NCBI GenBank assembly: GCA_041687095.1
Contig: JAWLCQ010000012.1
Location: 1-52,104 of the forward strand
From: JAWLCQ01 sp041687095
GTDB lineage: Bacteria > Planctomycetota > Phycisphaerae > SM23-33
Direction: 5' to 3'
Length of the DNA: 52,104 bases
In this document: positions 43,501 to 50,801 of the stretch, piece after piece
Numbering within the stretch: position 1 is the stretch's first letter
How the letters are laid out: every line of letters starts with the position of its first letter
Notes under the pieces: generated by a model
The model's database searches: none
Told to the model about the DNA's origin: nothing
The model's input: the letters and a program-made list of their open reading frames with translations, nothing else
Program-made: the position numbers and the translations under genes

Positions 43501-43562
43501 AGGCGGGGTTCGAGGGGCTCGAGGCGGGGACTGCACGTGCGGTGCGGGCGGCGGCGCGGCAT
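40533..43562 (-). CDS. LEPR-XLL secreted protein with FG-GAP/VCBS repeats and seven C-terminal repeats
   Basis: A 1009-residue predicted exported protein. It opens with the LEPR-XLL type N-terminus (LEPLEPRLLLTA, residues 14-25) typical of planctomycete surface proteins. FG-GAP/VCBS-like calcium-binding units follow to about 370 (DLDEDGDQDV, DMDGDGDLDV, DVDGDGDLDL, DLDGDGRIDV, DMNGDGRTDI). A cadherin-like stretch lies near 380-480 (FDYTLVSGEGDIDNAKFTIEG), then a DADGNG-containing domain. Seven repeats of about 38-40 residues close it (Y-L-x-x-N-P-D-V-A-A…G…F-x-S-G-L-E-H-F…G-R-x-E-G-R), then a Gly/Ser tail. The ATG at 43562 has GAAAAGGAG; the longer start at 43667 does not. Probably an adhesin or matrix protein. 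Confidence 0.85.
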   Translation of the reverse strand: MPRRRPHRTCSPRLEPLEPRLLLTANLFGPREIMAFVPVPWPDFQIFDLDEDGDQDVLLRRADWDLPPSWIRNDGEGVFTRCEFDWALGDSDGLYDMHARDMDGDGDLDVVALLADAIELSPWGKQYQNRILWWENDGAGGFGAGTIIATADVGRNPFGWDGRLVDVDGDGDLDLLTTQETYWMQNDGAGHLIPVAGKPAGSMLLDYDLDGDYDLAASGDAAVLLYENQGGGTFAAARALFPSGTGILHVGDFDNDGDVDLLCAGQGTIHTRENHEGTFGPAKVLDSIDSWHYWSTSVSDLDGDGRIDVIADWMDRAGTIHLVWYRNLDGGNYSPSMEVAAREIGDAWEYTVIRTADMNGDGRTDIVGYAELSGTLEWYANLGAPGPTGVQIAGTAVPETAPAGTAAGVLSTVSADPEGTFDYTLVSGEGDIDNAKFTIEGDSLKVAAPLDFETRPTCSIRVRSTNAYGLYAEQTFTVSVTDVNESPTLASLTAAPGEVNRMGEPLTLTANGVADPDAGDAIEHVAFYYDADGNGRLDPAVDTLLGEDADGADGWAWSGPARGVAARANAFFAVAFDGELFSMAAKVEVGFPSLPLSAINGYFDEHLYLLHNPDVAAQAGPGRNFPTGREHFLAYGHYEGRVFSPFYDEDAYLSANPDVAAVVAEGRFATGLEHYLQYGRHEGRLCGPVGAAELAELRACWGGEAYYLQHNPDVADNTGPGQFFRSGFEHFVRYGIAELRPFHPDYNERDYLAGNPDVAESVGSGGAFASGLEHYLACGRREGRDPRPLALRRASEWFSEGLYLRRNADVAAAVAGGMFESGLQHFVRHGRFEGRAFSPWFDEAYYLGHNPQAAAAVSGGRYGCGFDHFLAVGEAAGLAFSPLQAAHAAWGDEFDETIYLQWNADVAGAVGAGQFESGLDHFLKHGRYEGRRYNAQIPPPTGGGGGSGSTGGGSGYTGGGGSTVVIGGSGRRSSGSVSTSSSAVLGDLTLLGAFYGASIPGLTTPASQG

Positions 43563-43679
43563 GCGGGGCTCCTTTTCGCGAAATCCCCCGCGGGCAGGAG
43601 GCGACCCCCCTCCTTCCCCGGGTCCTCTCCATCCTACCACACGTCCCGAAAACAGGAAAGGTCCCAACGTGGTCCGAAG

Positions 43680-44110
43680 GCGGAATCTTCACAACGACCG
43701 CAGAGCCACTGCTGCCGTGCAGAACGAAGCCAATCGAACCCATGAAACAGACCCAACGCGGCCGTGCGGAACAAACCCACTTGACCCGGCGGAACGAAGC
43801 CACCGGCAATCCCCACCGTCGAGAACGAACCCAGCGCAGGTTTTTCCGATTTTCCGCCCTCCCCGGTCACGCGGTCCCCGGGAGCAAAGCCAGCGCCAGC
43901 GTGGGGAACGAAGCCAACCGACTCCCACGGAACAACCCCAACGCGGCCGTGCGGAGCAAAGCCACCGGCGACGCCCACCGTCGAGAACGAACCCAGCGCA
44001 GATTTTTCCGATTTTCGGCGGGTGCCGCGGCTGGGGCCGTGGCGGCCCCGCAAGGCAAACTGTCGGAACAAGGCCACAACGCAGTCGAAAACAAAGCCAC
44101 CGGCAGGCTA
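43680..44110 (-). repeat. GCGGAACGAAGCCACCGG-type repeat tract
   Basis: About 430 bases of diverged units around GGAACGAAGCCACCGGC and GAGAACGAACCCAGCGCAGG; the last recurs 170 bases later as a near-exact copy (43818-43858 and 43983-44023). Related units are near 44684-44760 and, in the other orientation, 17735-17890. No gene was supported in the whole 43563-44894 gap. Confidence 0.8.
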
Positions 44111-44126
44111 ACGCTACAACGAAGGG

Positions 44127-44300
44127 TGGCTGACTGGCTGACTGGCTGACTGGCTGACTGGTTAACTAGTTCATTGGCAATGTCTTGCAACCAGATGAAC
44201 CTCTCCGGTAGTCCCAGGCAGACAGCCCACGTAAACTGCTGTCGCAGTCGCCAGTTAACCAGTCAACCAGTCAACCAGTTAACCAGTTAACCAGTTAACA
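44127..44300. repeat. Octamer repeats, second locus
   Basis: GGCTGACT units at 44127-44164, then GGTTAACTAGTTCATTGG; inverted AGTTAACC/AGTCAACC units at 44249-44300. They belong to the same octamer family as 8208-8368 but lie in opposite orientations, so they can pair with each other. Confidence 0.85.
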
Positions 44301-44391
44301 GCTTTCGTAACCATCACGCCCCTCCAAACAGCAGGAAGGGCGTGAAGGAAGGGGCACGTCGGCGCCCAGGCGAGCTTCCGGTTCCCTTTCC

Positions 44392-44600
44392 CCGCCGGCC
44401 CCGTGCCGGTGGTAAACGGCTATTGACTACTGCGGCGGTCCCCTTCCGTCCCCTTCCCTCCCCTGCTCCCCACCGACCCCGCGTCGGTGGTAAGCCGGCT
44501 TCCTGACTACGGGATCACCAAACCCCTCGGACGATGCGCGGACCCTGCGAACGCTGGCCGTAGTCGGGAGCCGTTTGAACCACCGACGCGGGGTCGGTGG
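44392..44600. repeat. CCACCGAC…GTCGGTGG REP cluster 2
   Basis: Palindromes at 44392-44412 (+, variant CCGCCGGC…GCCGGTGG), 44470-44490 (+) and 44580-44600 (-). The variant keeps pairing by compensatory and wobble changes. Tails TAAACGGCTATTGACTAC and TAAGCCGGCTTCCTGACTAC match cluster 1 at 25073-25275, and the +,+,- order is the same. Confidence 0.88.
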
Positions 44601-44894
44601 GGAGACTCGGACGGCGGCCGTCTCGCTCAACCCCCGTCCGCACCGCGTGAACAGTTACCAGCTTTCGTTGTAGTGCTAAACTGCCGGAACGAAGCCACCG
44701 GCAAGGCCAGTTATCAAACAGGCACGGCCAGATGTCGAGAACGAAGTCACCGGCTCGCGGCCGATGCGCTGTGCCCCCCTAAGTAGTAGCACTGCCCAGA
44801 AGTCCCCAAAACCGGTCCCAGAAAATCGTGCGCCCGCAAGTTTTTTTTGGTTCGCGCCCCCACGAGCGCCGCAGACCCGCGGTTGCCCCTCCGT

Positions 44895-45941
44895 TCACCG
44901 CCGGGCTTGCCGGTGCTCACTGCCGTATCGAACCGCCTCGTCGAGGAAGGCTTCGATGTTGGCGAAGGGCGTGCCGCGGACGATCCCGTTCCCGGCGGCG
45001 AGGCACAGGCCCCCGTCGGGGCGGTCGAAGGTGTCGATCAGGGCGCGGACCTCCGCGCGGACCTCGTCGGGCGTGCCCTCCTGCAGGAGGTGCTGCACGT
45101 CGAACCCCGCCAGGAACGTCAGGCGCTCGCCGTACTCCGCCGCGACGGCCTTCTCGTCCATGGTGTGCTTCTGCACGGGGTGGAACACGTGCAGGCCGCT
45201 GTCCGCCAAGTCCCCGAGGATCTGCGTGTTATCCCCGCAACTGTGCAGCCAGAAGTGCATGTTCGCGTCGCGGCAGGCGGCGCCGATGCGGGCGTAGTAG
45301 GGCTTGAGCAGGGCGCGGAAGGTGTCGGGGGACATCATGAGCTGGCGCTGGTTGCCCAGGTCGTCGCTGGTCCAGAACCCGTCGGGCGCCAGCTCGCGCT
45401 TCGCGCGGGCGATGAGGCGGGTGTAGAGCGTACACAGCGCGTCGTGGAGGCGATGGATCTCCTCGGGGTGGAGGTAGTAGTCCATCATCAGGTTCTCCAT
45501 GCCCCGCAGGCCCCAGGGGCGCTCGAAGAACAGTCCCCACCACCCGAACAGCACGTAGCGGTCGGCGGCGTGGAGCTGCTCGGCCCGCTCCTTGAGCCCG
45601 TCGAGCAGGCCGGGGGCGTCGGGGTCGGGGAGTTTGGCGATGAACTCGTCGAGGTACGCCCAGTCGGGCAGCAGCCCGCCCGAGTCGTGCCCCGCGCGTT
45701 TCGGGGCGCCCGCCCGCAGCCACGACAGGCCCATCCTCATCGGGTCCACGGGCGGGAAGAAGAGGATCTCGGCGTCGTGGGGGAAGCGGTCCAACTCCCG
45801 CAGGCGCTCGCCGTACTGGTCCCACAGACCTTCGCCCCACCATTTGGCCATGACCAGGGGGACGCGGGCGGGGGAGCGGCGTTCGACGGCTTTGACGACT
45901 TCGTCCCGGGGCAGCGGATCGTAGGTGTGCGGCATGGTCAT
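44895..45941 (-). CDS. URO-D family methyltransferase-like protein
   Basis: A 348-residue protein of the uroporphyrinogen-decarboxylase superfamily. It has the zinc-type motif FWLHSCGDNTQIL (H-x-C-G) used by corrinoid-dependent methyltransferases such as MtaA, and lacks the arginine-rich heme-substrate start of true HemE. A methyl-group transfer role is the likelier reading. Such genes are very numerous in planctomycete and related genomes. Start ATG at 45941 overlaps the yjbQ stop (ATGA), so the two proteins are coupled. An ATG two codons later is also possible. Confidence 0.8.
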   Translation of the reverse strand: MTMPHTYDPLPRDEVVKAVERRSPARVPLVMAKWWGEGLWDQYGERLRELDRFPHDAEILFFPPVDPMRMGLSWLRAGAPKRAGHDSGGLLPDWAYLDEFIAKLPDPDAPGLLDGLKERAEQLHAADRYVLFGWWGLFFERPWGLRGMENLMMDYYLHPEEIHRLHDALCTLYTRLIARAKRELAPDGFWTSDDLGNQRQLMMSPDTFRALLKPYYARIGAACRDANMHFWLHSCGDNTQILGDLADSGLHVFHPVQKHTMDEKAVAAEYGERLTFLAGFDVQHLLQEGTPDEVRAEVRALIDTFDRPDGGLCLAAGNGIVRGTPFANIEAFLDEAVRYGSEHRQARR

Positions 45942-46348
45942 TCTCCCATCACGGTAATGAGGCACTGGCGAGTGCGGGGCCCGTCGAACTCGCAGAAGTA
46001 GATCCCCTGCCACGTCCCCAGCGTCATCCGCCCGCCGCGCACGGGCACGGTGGCGGAGCATCCCACGAGCGAACTCTTGACGTGGGCGGCCGAGTTGCCC
46101 TCGGAGTGGCGGTGGAAGTCCTCCCGCCAGGGGACCTGGCGGTCGAGCGAGGCGAGCATGTCGTGCACGACATCGGGGTCGGCGTTCTCGTTGATGGTCA
46201 CCCCGGCGGTGGTGTGCGGGACGTAGACGACGACCAGCCCCTCGCGGACGCCCGCCGCCTCAAGGGCCCGGCGGACGCGGTCGGTCACGTCCGTCATCTC
46301 GCTCCGGCTGCCGGTCCGAACGTCGAAGGATTCCGTGTGTACGCTCAT
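45938..46348 (-). CDS. yjbQ: YjbQ/UPF0047 family protein
   Basis: A 136-residue member of the widely conserved YjbQ family. Diagnostic stretches: VYVPHTTAGVTINENADPDV, the EGNSAAHVKSSLVG core, and LGTWQGIYFCEFDGPRTR. Members have thiamine phosphate synthase activity in some tests, but the main role is unsettled. The gene starts 8 bases after a -10-like box and has no ribosome site (see 46357). It is first in a two-gene operon with the URO-D gene, and divergent from the sugar dehydratase gene. Confidence 0.92.
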   Translation of the reverse strand: MSVHTESFDVRTGSRSEMTDVTDRVRRALEAAGVREGLVVVYVPHTTAGVTINENADPDVVHDMLASLDRQVPWREDFHRHSEGNSAAHVKSSLVGCSATVPVRGGRMTLGTWQGIYFCEFDGPRTRQCLITVMGE

Positions 46349-46356
46349 GGGGGCGT

Positions 46357-46385
46357 GAGATACCGCAAGAGCAGGCGAGATGCAA
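46357..46385 (-). promoter_or_regulatory. Possible leaderless promoter of yjbQ
   Basis: On the minus strand TTGCAT, 17 bases, TATCTC, eight bases, then ATG at 46348. There is no purine-rich ribosome site. The -10 is weak (final T missing), so this is the softest of the leaderless cases. Confidence 0.3.
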
Positions 46386-46436
46386 CCGACAGGAGAATTC
46401 GGATTTCCGATTCCGCGGCAAACTTACGTTAAGCCG

Positions 46437-46466
46437 TTGGAGGATCCGCCTTCCTGCCGATATAAT
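46437..46466 (+). promoter_or_regulatory. Predicted promoter of the sugar cassette
   Basis: TTGGAG (46437-46442), 18 bases, then a perfect TATAAT (46461-46466). The leader to the ATG at 46555 is about 80 bases. It is the only promoter-like sequence before the four genes that follow. Confidence 0.5.
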
Positions 46467-46554
46467 CGGAGTTCAACTCCGGGCGCCTTGACGACGATAC
46501 AGGAAGGGCCGGACGGCACGGAAAGGACTCGCAATTCCCCGGGATGACCAGGAT

Positions 46555-48552
46555 ATGACGGAGCACGCTGTCCCCCCCAGCGTTGAGGGAACCGAAGACC
46601 ACCTGACGTGGCTGGAGTCCTCCCTGCTGCGCTATCGCTACCCGCTCAACATCGCCATCCACGCCGTGCTGTTCACGCTCTCGCTGCTGCTGGCCTACCT
46701 CGTCCGCTACGACGCGGGGTATCCGGGGCAGAGCGGCGTGGCGTGGTTCACGGAGTTCTTCATCCCCTGGCTGCCGTTCTTCGTGGGGCTCAAGCTCGTC
46801 ATCTTCCGGCAGTTGAACCTGTTCCGCAGCGGCTGGCAGCACGCGAGCATCCGCGACGTCGCCAACATCCTCCTCGCCGCGTGGTTCTTCGTCCTGATCA
46901 CTTACGGCATGGTGGTGCTGTTCCACCACATCCCCAACTGGATGGGCTACGAGATCCGCTACATCGGCGGGTACTTCCTCGCCTTCGCCGAAAAGGGCCA
47001 CGGCGTGCTCGTGCTGGACTTCTTCGGCACGGTGTTCCTGGTGAGCACGGCCCGCCTGGCGTACCGGATCTACCGGGAGGAGTTGCGGCCGATCTCGAGC
47101 GAGGGCATCCGCCGCGTGCTGGTCGTGGGGGCGGGCAACGCCGCCGAGGCGATCATCCGCGAGATCTACCGCATGCGGGTCGAGCGGTACCGCGTCGTGG
47201 GCATGGTTGACGACAACCCCACGAAGCGCAACCTCATGTTCCACGGCGTGCCCGTGCTGGGGACCACCGAGGACATCCGCACCATCTGCGAGGAGAAGGA
47301 GGTCGATGAGATCATCATCGCCATCCCCTCCGCCACCCAGAAGGAGAAGCAGCGGGTCATCGACCTGTGCAGCGGCACGAAGCTTTCGTTCAAGATGATC
47401 CCGGGCGTGGGCGACCTGATCGACGGGAAGGTCACGGTGTCGCAGATGCGCCCCGTGGACATCAACGACCTGCTCGGCCGACAGGCCGTCCAGCTCGACA
47501 CCCGGGCGATCGGCCACTTCCTGCACGACCGCGTCGTCCTCATCACCGGGGCGGGCGGGTCCATCGGGTCGGAGATGTGCCGCCAGATCGGCCGCTTCAC
47601 CCCCGCGAGGCTCGTGCTGGTGGAGCAGGCGGAGACCCCGCTGTTCGAGATCGAGAACGAACTCCGCCGCAGCTACCCCGAGATCCCGCTCAAGGGGTAC
47701 ATCTGCGACATCTACGACCGCACCCGCGTGATGGCCGTCTGGCAGGCCGAGCAGCCCGACGTGGTCATCCACGCCGCCGCCCATAAGCACGTCCCGCTCA
47801 TGGAGCGCAACCCCGCCGAGGCCGTCAAGAACAACGTCCTGGGCACCCGCAACGTCGCCGACGCCTCCTGCCTCCACGGGGTCAAGGAGTTCGTCACCAT
47901 CTCCACCGACAAGGCCGTCAACCCCTCCTCCGTCATGGGCGTCTCCAAGCGCATGGTGGAGATCTACACCCAGGCCCTCAACGGGCGCCCCAACTGCCAC
48001 ACGCAGTTCAAGGCCGTCCGCTTCGGGAACGTGCTGGGCTCGGCGGGGTCGGTGGTCCCGATCTTCGAGAAGCAGATCGCCCGCGGGGGGCCCGTCACCG
48101 TGACGGACCCCAAGATGACCCGGTACTTCATGACCATCCCCGAGGCCGCCCAACTCGTCCTCCAGGCCGCCGCCACCGGCGCCGGGGGCCAGATCTTCCT
48201 GCTCGACATGGGCGAGCCCGTCCGCATCGTCGACCTCGCCCGCCAGATGATCACGCTCAGCGGGTTCCGCCCGGGCGAGGACATCGACATCGTCTTCACG
48301 GGCATGCGCCCGGGCGAGAAGCTCTTCGAGGAACTCTCCACGCTGGGCGAGGACGTCGAGCCCACCGTCCATCCCAAGGTCGTCGTCTGGAAGTCCCGTC
48401 CCGCCGACTGGGACCAGGTCCAGGAGGCCATCGCCGACCTCTCCCGCCTCGCCAACTCCACCGACCGGGACGAGATCGTCGCCACCTTCCAACGCTACAT
48501 CCCCGAGTACGAGCCCTCGGTCCCCGCCGCGGCGGCGGCGGTGAAGGCCTAG
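46555..48552 (+). CDS. Membrane-bound nucleotide-sugar 4,6-dehydratase (PglF/CapD type)
   Basis: A 665-residue two-part enzyme. Hydrophobic helices lie at about 30-50, 66-88, 103-125 and 150-168. A first Rossmann-like domain has VLVVGAGNAAEAI (188-200). The catalytic short-chain dehydrogenase domain starts TGAGGSIGSE (331-340). Its active site is Thr451, Met461 and Lys465 (ISTDKAVNPSSVMGVSKR), the Thr-Met-Lys set with the same spacing as PglF, where Met replaces the usual Tyr. Such enzymes make a 4-keto-6-deoxy sugar from UDP-GlcNAc. The next gene, 20 bases on, is an aminotransferase, matching the PglF-PglE order. Confidence 0.9.
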   Translation: MTEHAVPPSVEGTEDHLTWLESSLLRYRYPLNIAIHAVLFTLSLLLAYLVRYDAGYPGQSGVAWFTEFFIPWLPFFVGLKLVIFRQLNLFRSGWQHASIRDVANILLAAWFFVLITYGMVVLFHHIPNWMGYEIRYIGGYFLAFAEKGHGVLVLDFFGTVFLVSTARLAYRIYREELRPISSEGIRRVLVVGAGNAAEAIIREIYRMRVERYRVVGMVDDNPTKRNLMFHGVPVLGTTEDIRTICEEKEVDEIIIAIPSATQKEKQRVIDLCSGTKLSFKMIPGVGDLIDGKVTVSQMRPVDINDLLGRQAVQLDTRAIGHFLHDRVVLITGAGGSIGSEMCRQIGRFTPARLVLVEQAETPLFEIENELRRSYPEIPLKGYICDIYDRTRVMAVWQAEQPDVVIHAAAHKHVPLMERNPAEAVKNNVLGTRNVADASCLHGVKEFVTISTDKAVNPSSVMGVSKRMVEIYTQALNGRPNCHTQFKAVRFGNVLGSAGSVVPIFEKQIARGGPVTVTDPKMTRYFMTIPEAAQLVLQAAATGAGGQIFLLDMGEPVRIVDLARQMITLSGFRPGEDIDIVFTGMRPGEKLFEELSTLGEDVEPTVHPKVVVWKSRPADWDQVQEAIADLSRLANSTDRDEIVATFQRYIPEYEPSVPAAAAAVKA

Positions 48553-48572
48553 CGCTCCCAGGAGCCACCGAT

Positions 48573-49697
48573 ATGGAGGGCATCCCCCTCTCGAACCCTG
48601 ACGTGACCCACGCCGAGATCGACGCCGTCGCCACCGTCCTCCGCGGGGATCGCCTGAGCATCGGCCCCCGCCTCGACGCCTTCGAGTCCGCCGTCGCCTC
48701 CCGCTCCGCCCGCACCCACGGGGTGGGCGTCAACAGCGGCACCAGCGGGCTGCACCTGTGCGTCAAGAGCCTGGGGATCGGAGCGGGCGACGAGGTCGTC
48801 ACCACCCCCTTCACGTTCATCGCCACGATCAACTGCGTCCTGTTCGAGAACGCCACCCCCGTCCTGGCGGACATCGACCCCGAGAGCTACAACGTCGACC
48901 CCGCCGCCGTCGAGTCCGCCATCACCCCCCGCACCAAGGCCCTGCTGCCCGTCGAGGTGTTCGGGAACATGGCCCACTTCGACGCCTACGAGCGCATCGC
49001 CAAGCAGCGCAAGCTCCTGATGATCGAGGACTGCTGCGAGGCGCTGGGGGCGACCCTCAACGGGCGGCCCGCGGGGAGCTTCGGGGAGTGCGGCGTGTTC
49101 GCGTTCTACCCCAACAAGCAGATCACCACGGGCGAGGGCGGGATGATCGTCACCGACCGCTCCGACGTCCGCAACCTGTGCAACTCCTACCGCAACCAGG
49201 GGCGCGACACCGACGCGTGGCTGTCCCACGGGCGGCTGGGCTACAACTACCGCCTCGACGAGCTGTCGGCCGCCCTGGGCGAGGTGCAGATGCGGAGGCT
49301 CGACGAGATCCTCGCCCGCCGCCGCGCCGCCGCCGCCCTCTACGACCAGGCCCTGGCGGACGTCGAGGGGCTCCACCTGCCCCCGATGGCCGAGCGCGAC
49401 CGCGCGAGCTGGTTCGTCTACGTCGTCCGCCTCGCCGACGACTTCACCCGCGCCCACCGCGACGCCGTCCTCGATTCCCTCCGCGCCCAGAACATCGGGT
49501 GCAACAACTACTTCGTCCCCGTCCACACCCAGCCCTACGTCATGGAGGCCCTGGGCACGCGGGAGGGGCAGTTCCCCGTCACCGAGCGCATCGCCGCCCG
49601 CACCATCGCCCTGCCCTTCTTCGCCAAGCTCACCGAGTCCCAGGTCGCCCGCGTCCGCGACGCCCTGGTGACGGCGATGGCGAAGGTGCGAACGTAG
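48573..49697 (+). CDS. DegT/DnrJ/EryC1/StrS aminotransferase
   Basis: A 374-residue PLP enzyme that would put an amino group on the keto sugar made by the upstream dehydratase. PLP lysine is Lys182 (FYPNKQITTGEGG); the pyridine-contact Asp153 is in MIEDCCEALGA; NSGTSGLHLCVKSLG (54-68) is the phosphate-contact region. Length and motifs match PglE/PseC-like aminotransferases. The ATG is 20 bases after the dehydratase stop, with CAGGAG before it. Strict sugar stereochemistry cannot be read. Confidence 0.92.
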   Translation: MEGIPLSNPDVTHAEIDAVATVLRGDRLSIGPRLDAFESAVASRSARTHGVGVNSGTSGLHLCVKSLGIGAGDEVVTTPFTFIATINCVLFENATPVLADIDPESYNVDPAAVESAITPRTKALLPVEVFGNMAHFDAYERIAKQRKLLMIEDCCEALGATLNGRPAGSFGECGVFAFYPNKQITTGEGGMIVTDRSDVRNLCNSYRNQGRDTDAWLSHGRLGYNYRLDELSAALGEVQMRRLDEILARRRAAAALYDQALADVEGLHLPPMAERDRASWFVYVVRLADDFTRAHRDAVLDSLRAQNIGCNNYFVPVHTQPYVMEALGTREGQFPVTERIAARTIALPFFAKLTESQVARVRDALVTAMAKVRT

Positions 49698-49760
49698 GCC
49701 CCAAAGGCGGGGGGACCGATCCGTGGGCGATCCGCGGACGCAGATACAGGAGCCCGTGCA

Positions 49761-50675
49761 ATGGCGGCAGCAGACTCATCGGCGGTTCCGGCGGCGGCCG
49801 TGACGGATCCCGCGGCGGATGGGCGGTCCACGTCCACCCCGACGTCCGTACTGATCACCAACGGCAACACGTTCTCGATGCTCGCCCTCTCCGGGTGGCT
49901 GAGCGAGTACGCCACCGGCCTGCGGAAGGTGTACGTGACGTACAAGCTGCCCTCGACGCGGGGCAACCTGCGCGGCGTGCTGGACATGTGGCGTAAGAGC
50001 GGCGGGGCCTACACGTACCTGAAGATCTGGGCGAACAAGCTCTTCCCGCGAACGCTCCGCCACGAGGGCCTCCCGGCCAACGTCGAGGAGTACCTCCGCC
50101 GCCTGGGCTGCTCCGCCCCCGTCGAGCCCGTCGAGTCCGTCAACACCCCCGCCGTCGTCGCCGAAGTCGCCAGCCTCCAGCCCGACTACCTCGTCTCGTT
50201 CAGCGCCACGCAACGGTTCCACCCCCCGCTCATCGAAACCCCCCGCATCGCGGCCGTCAACACCCACTACGGCGCGCTGCCGGCCTATGCGGGCCTGAGC
50301 CCCTACTACTGGCACCTGCACAACCGCGAGGAGCAGTTCGGGGTGACGCTGCACCAGATCGTCCCCCGCCTCGACGCCGGGCCCATCATCGAGCAGACCC
50401 TCGGGAGCATGAACGGGGCGACGACCGCGCTGGAACTGATGCTCCGCATGGCCGCGTGCGTCTCGCCGATGCTCGTGCGGCTGTTCGCGGGCGACACGTG
50501 CGTCGCCGACGCCCGCCCGCAGCCCCCCACCGGGCGATCGTACTTCCGCCACCCCACGCGCGAGCAGGTGCGGGAGTTCCGGGCGAACGGGCTCCGCATG
50601 CTCGATTCCGCCTCCCGCACCCGCGCCCTGGCGGCCGTCCGCACCGCCGCCGCCGCCCTGCCCGCGAGGCGGTAA
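49761..50675 (+). CDS. Formyltransferase-like enzyme
   Basis: A 304-residue protein with the methionyl-tRNA/sugar formyltransferase core. The catalytic triad is visible: Asn167, His169 (NTHYGALPAYAGLSPYYW) and Asp205 (RLDAGPIIEQ), with GVTLHQI between. An extra N-terminal low-complexity leader of about 28 residues precedes the fold. Formyltransferases of this type N-formylate amino sugars with 10-formyl-tetrahydrofolate, which suits its place after an aminotransferase. ATG after CAGGAG, 63 bases from the previous stop. Confidence 0.82.
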   Translation: MAAADSSAVPAAAVTDPAADGRSTSTPTSVLITNGNTFSMLALSGWLSEYATGLRKVYVTYKLPSTRGNLRGVLDMWRKSGGAYTYLKIWANKLFPRTLRHEGLPANVEEYLRRLGCSAPVEPVESVNTPAVVAEVASLQPDYLVSFSATQRFHPPLIETPRIAAVNTHYGALPAYAGLSPYYWHLHNREEQFGVTLHQIVPRLDAGPIIEQTLGSMNGATTALELMLRMAACVSPMLVRLFAGDTCVADARPQPPTGRSYFRHPTREQVREFRANGLRMLDSASRTRALAAVRTAAAALPARR

Positions 50676-50801
50676 CGAACGAACCGGGACCCACGAAAGC
50701 CCCTGGCCCGCCGCGGGGCGCCGCGGACGGGGGCGGATCCCTTCCCGGTGACCGTTCGCGGAAAGGTCCGCATCGAGCCCCTGTCCGCCTGGAAAACGAC
50801 A

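Noticed and set aside
50748..50801. GTG start giving 18 more residues for the GNAT protein
   Set aside because: No ribosome site precedes it and the added residues do not look like GNAT sequence. GGAAAA precedes the ATG at 50802.
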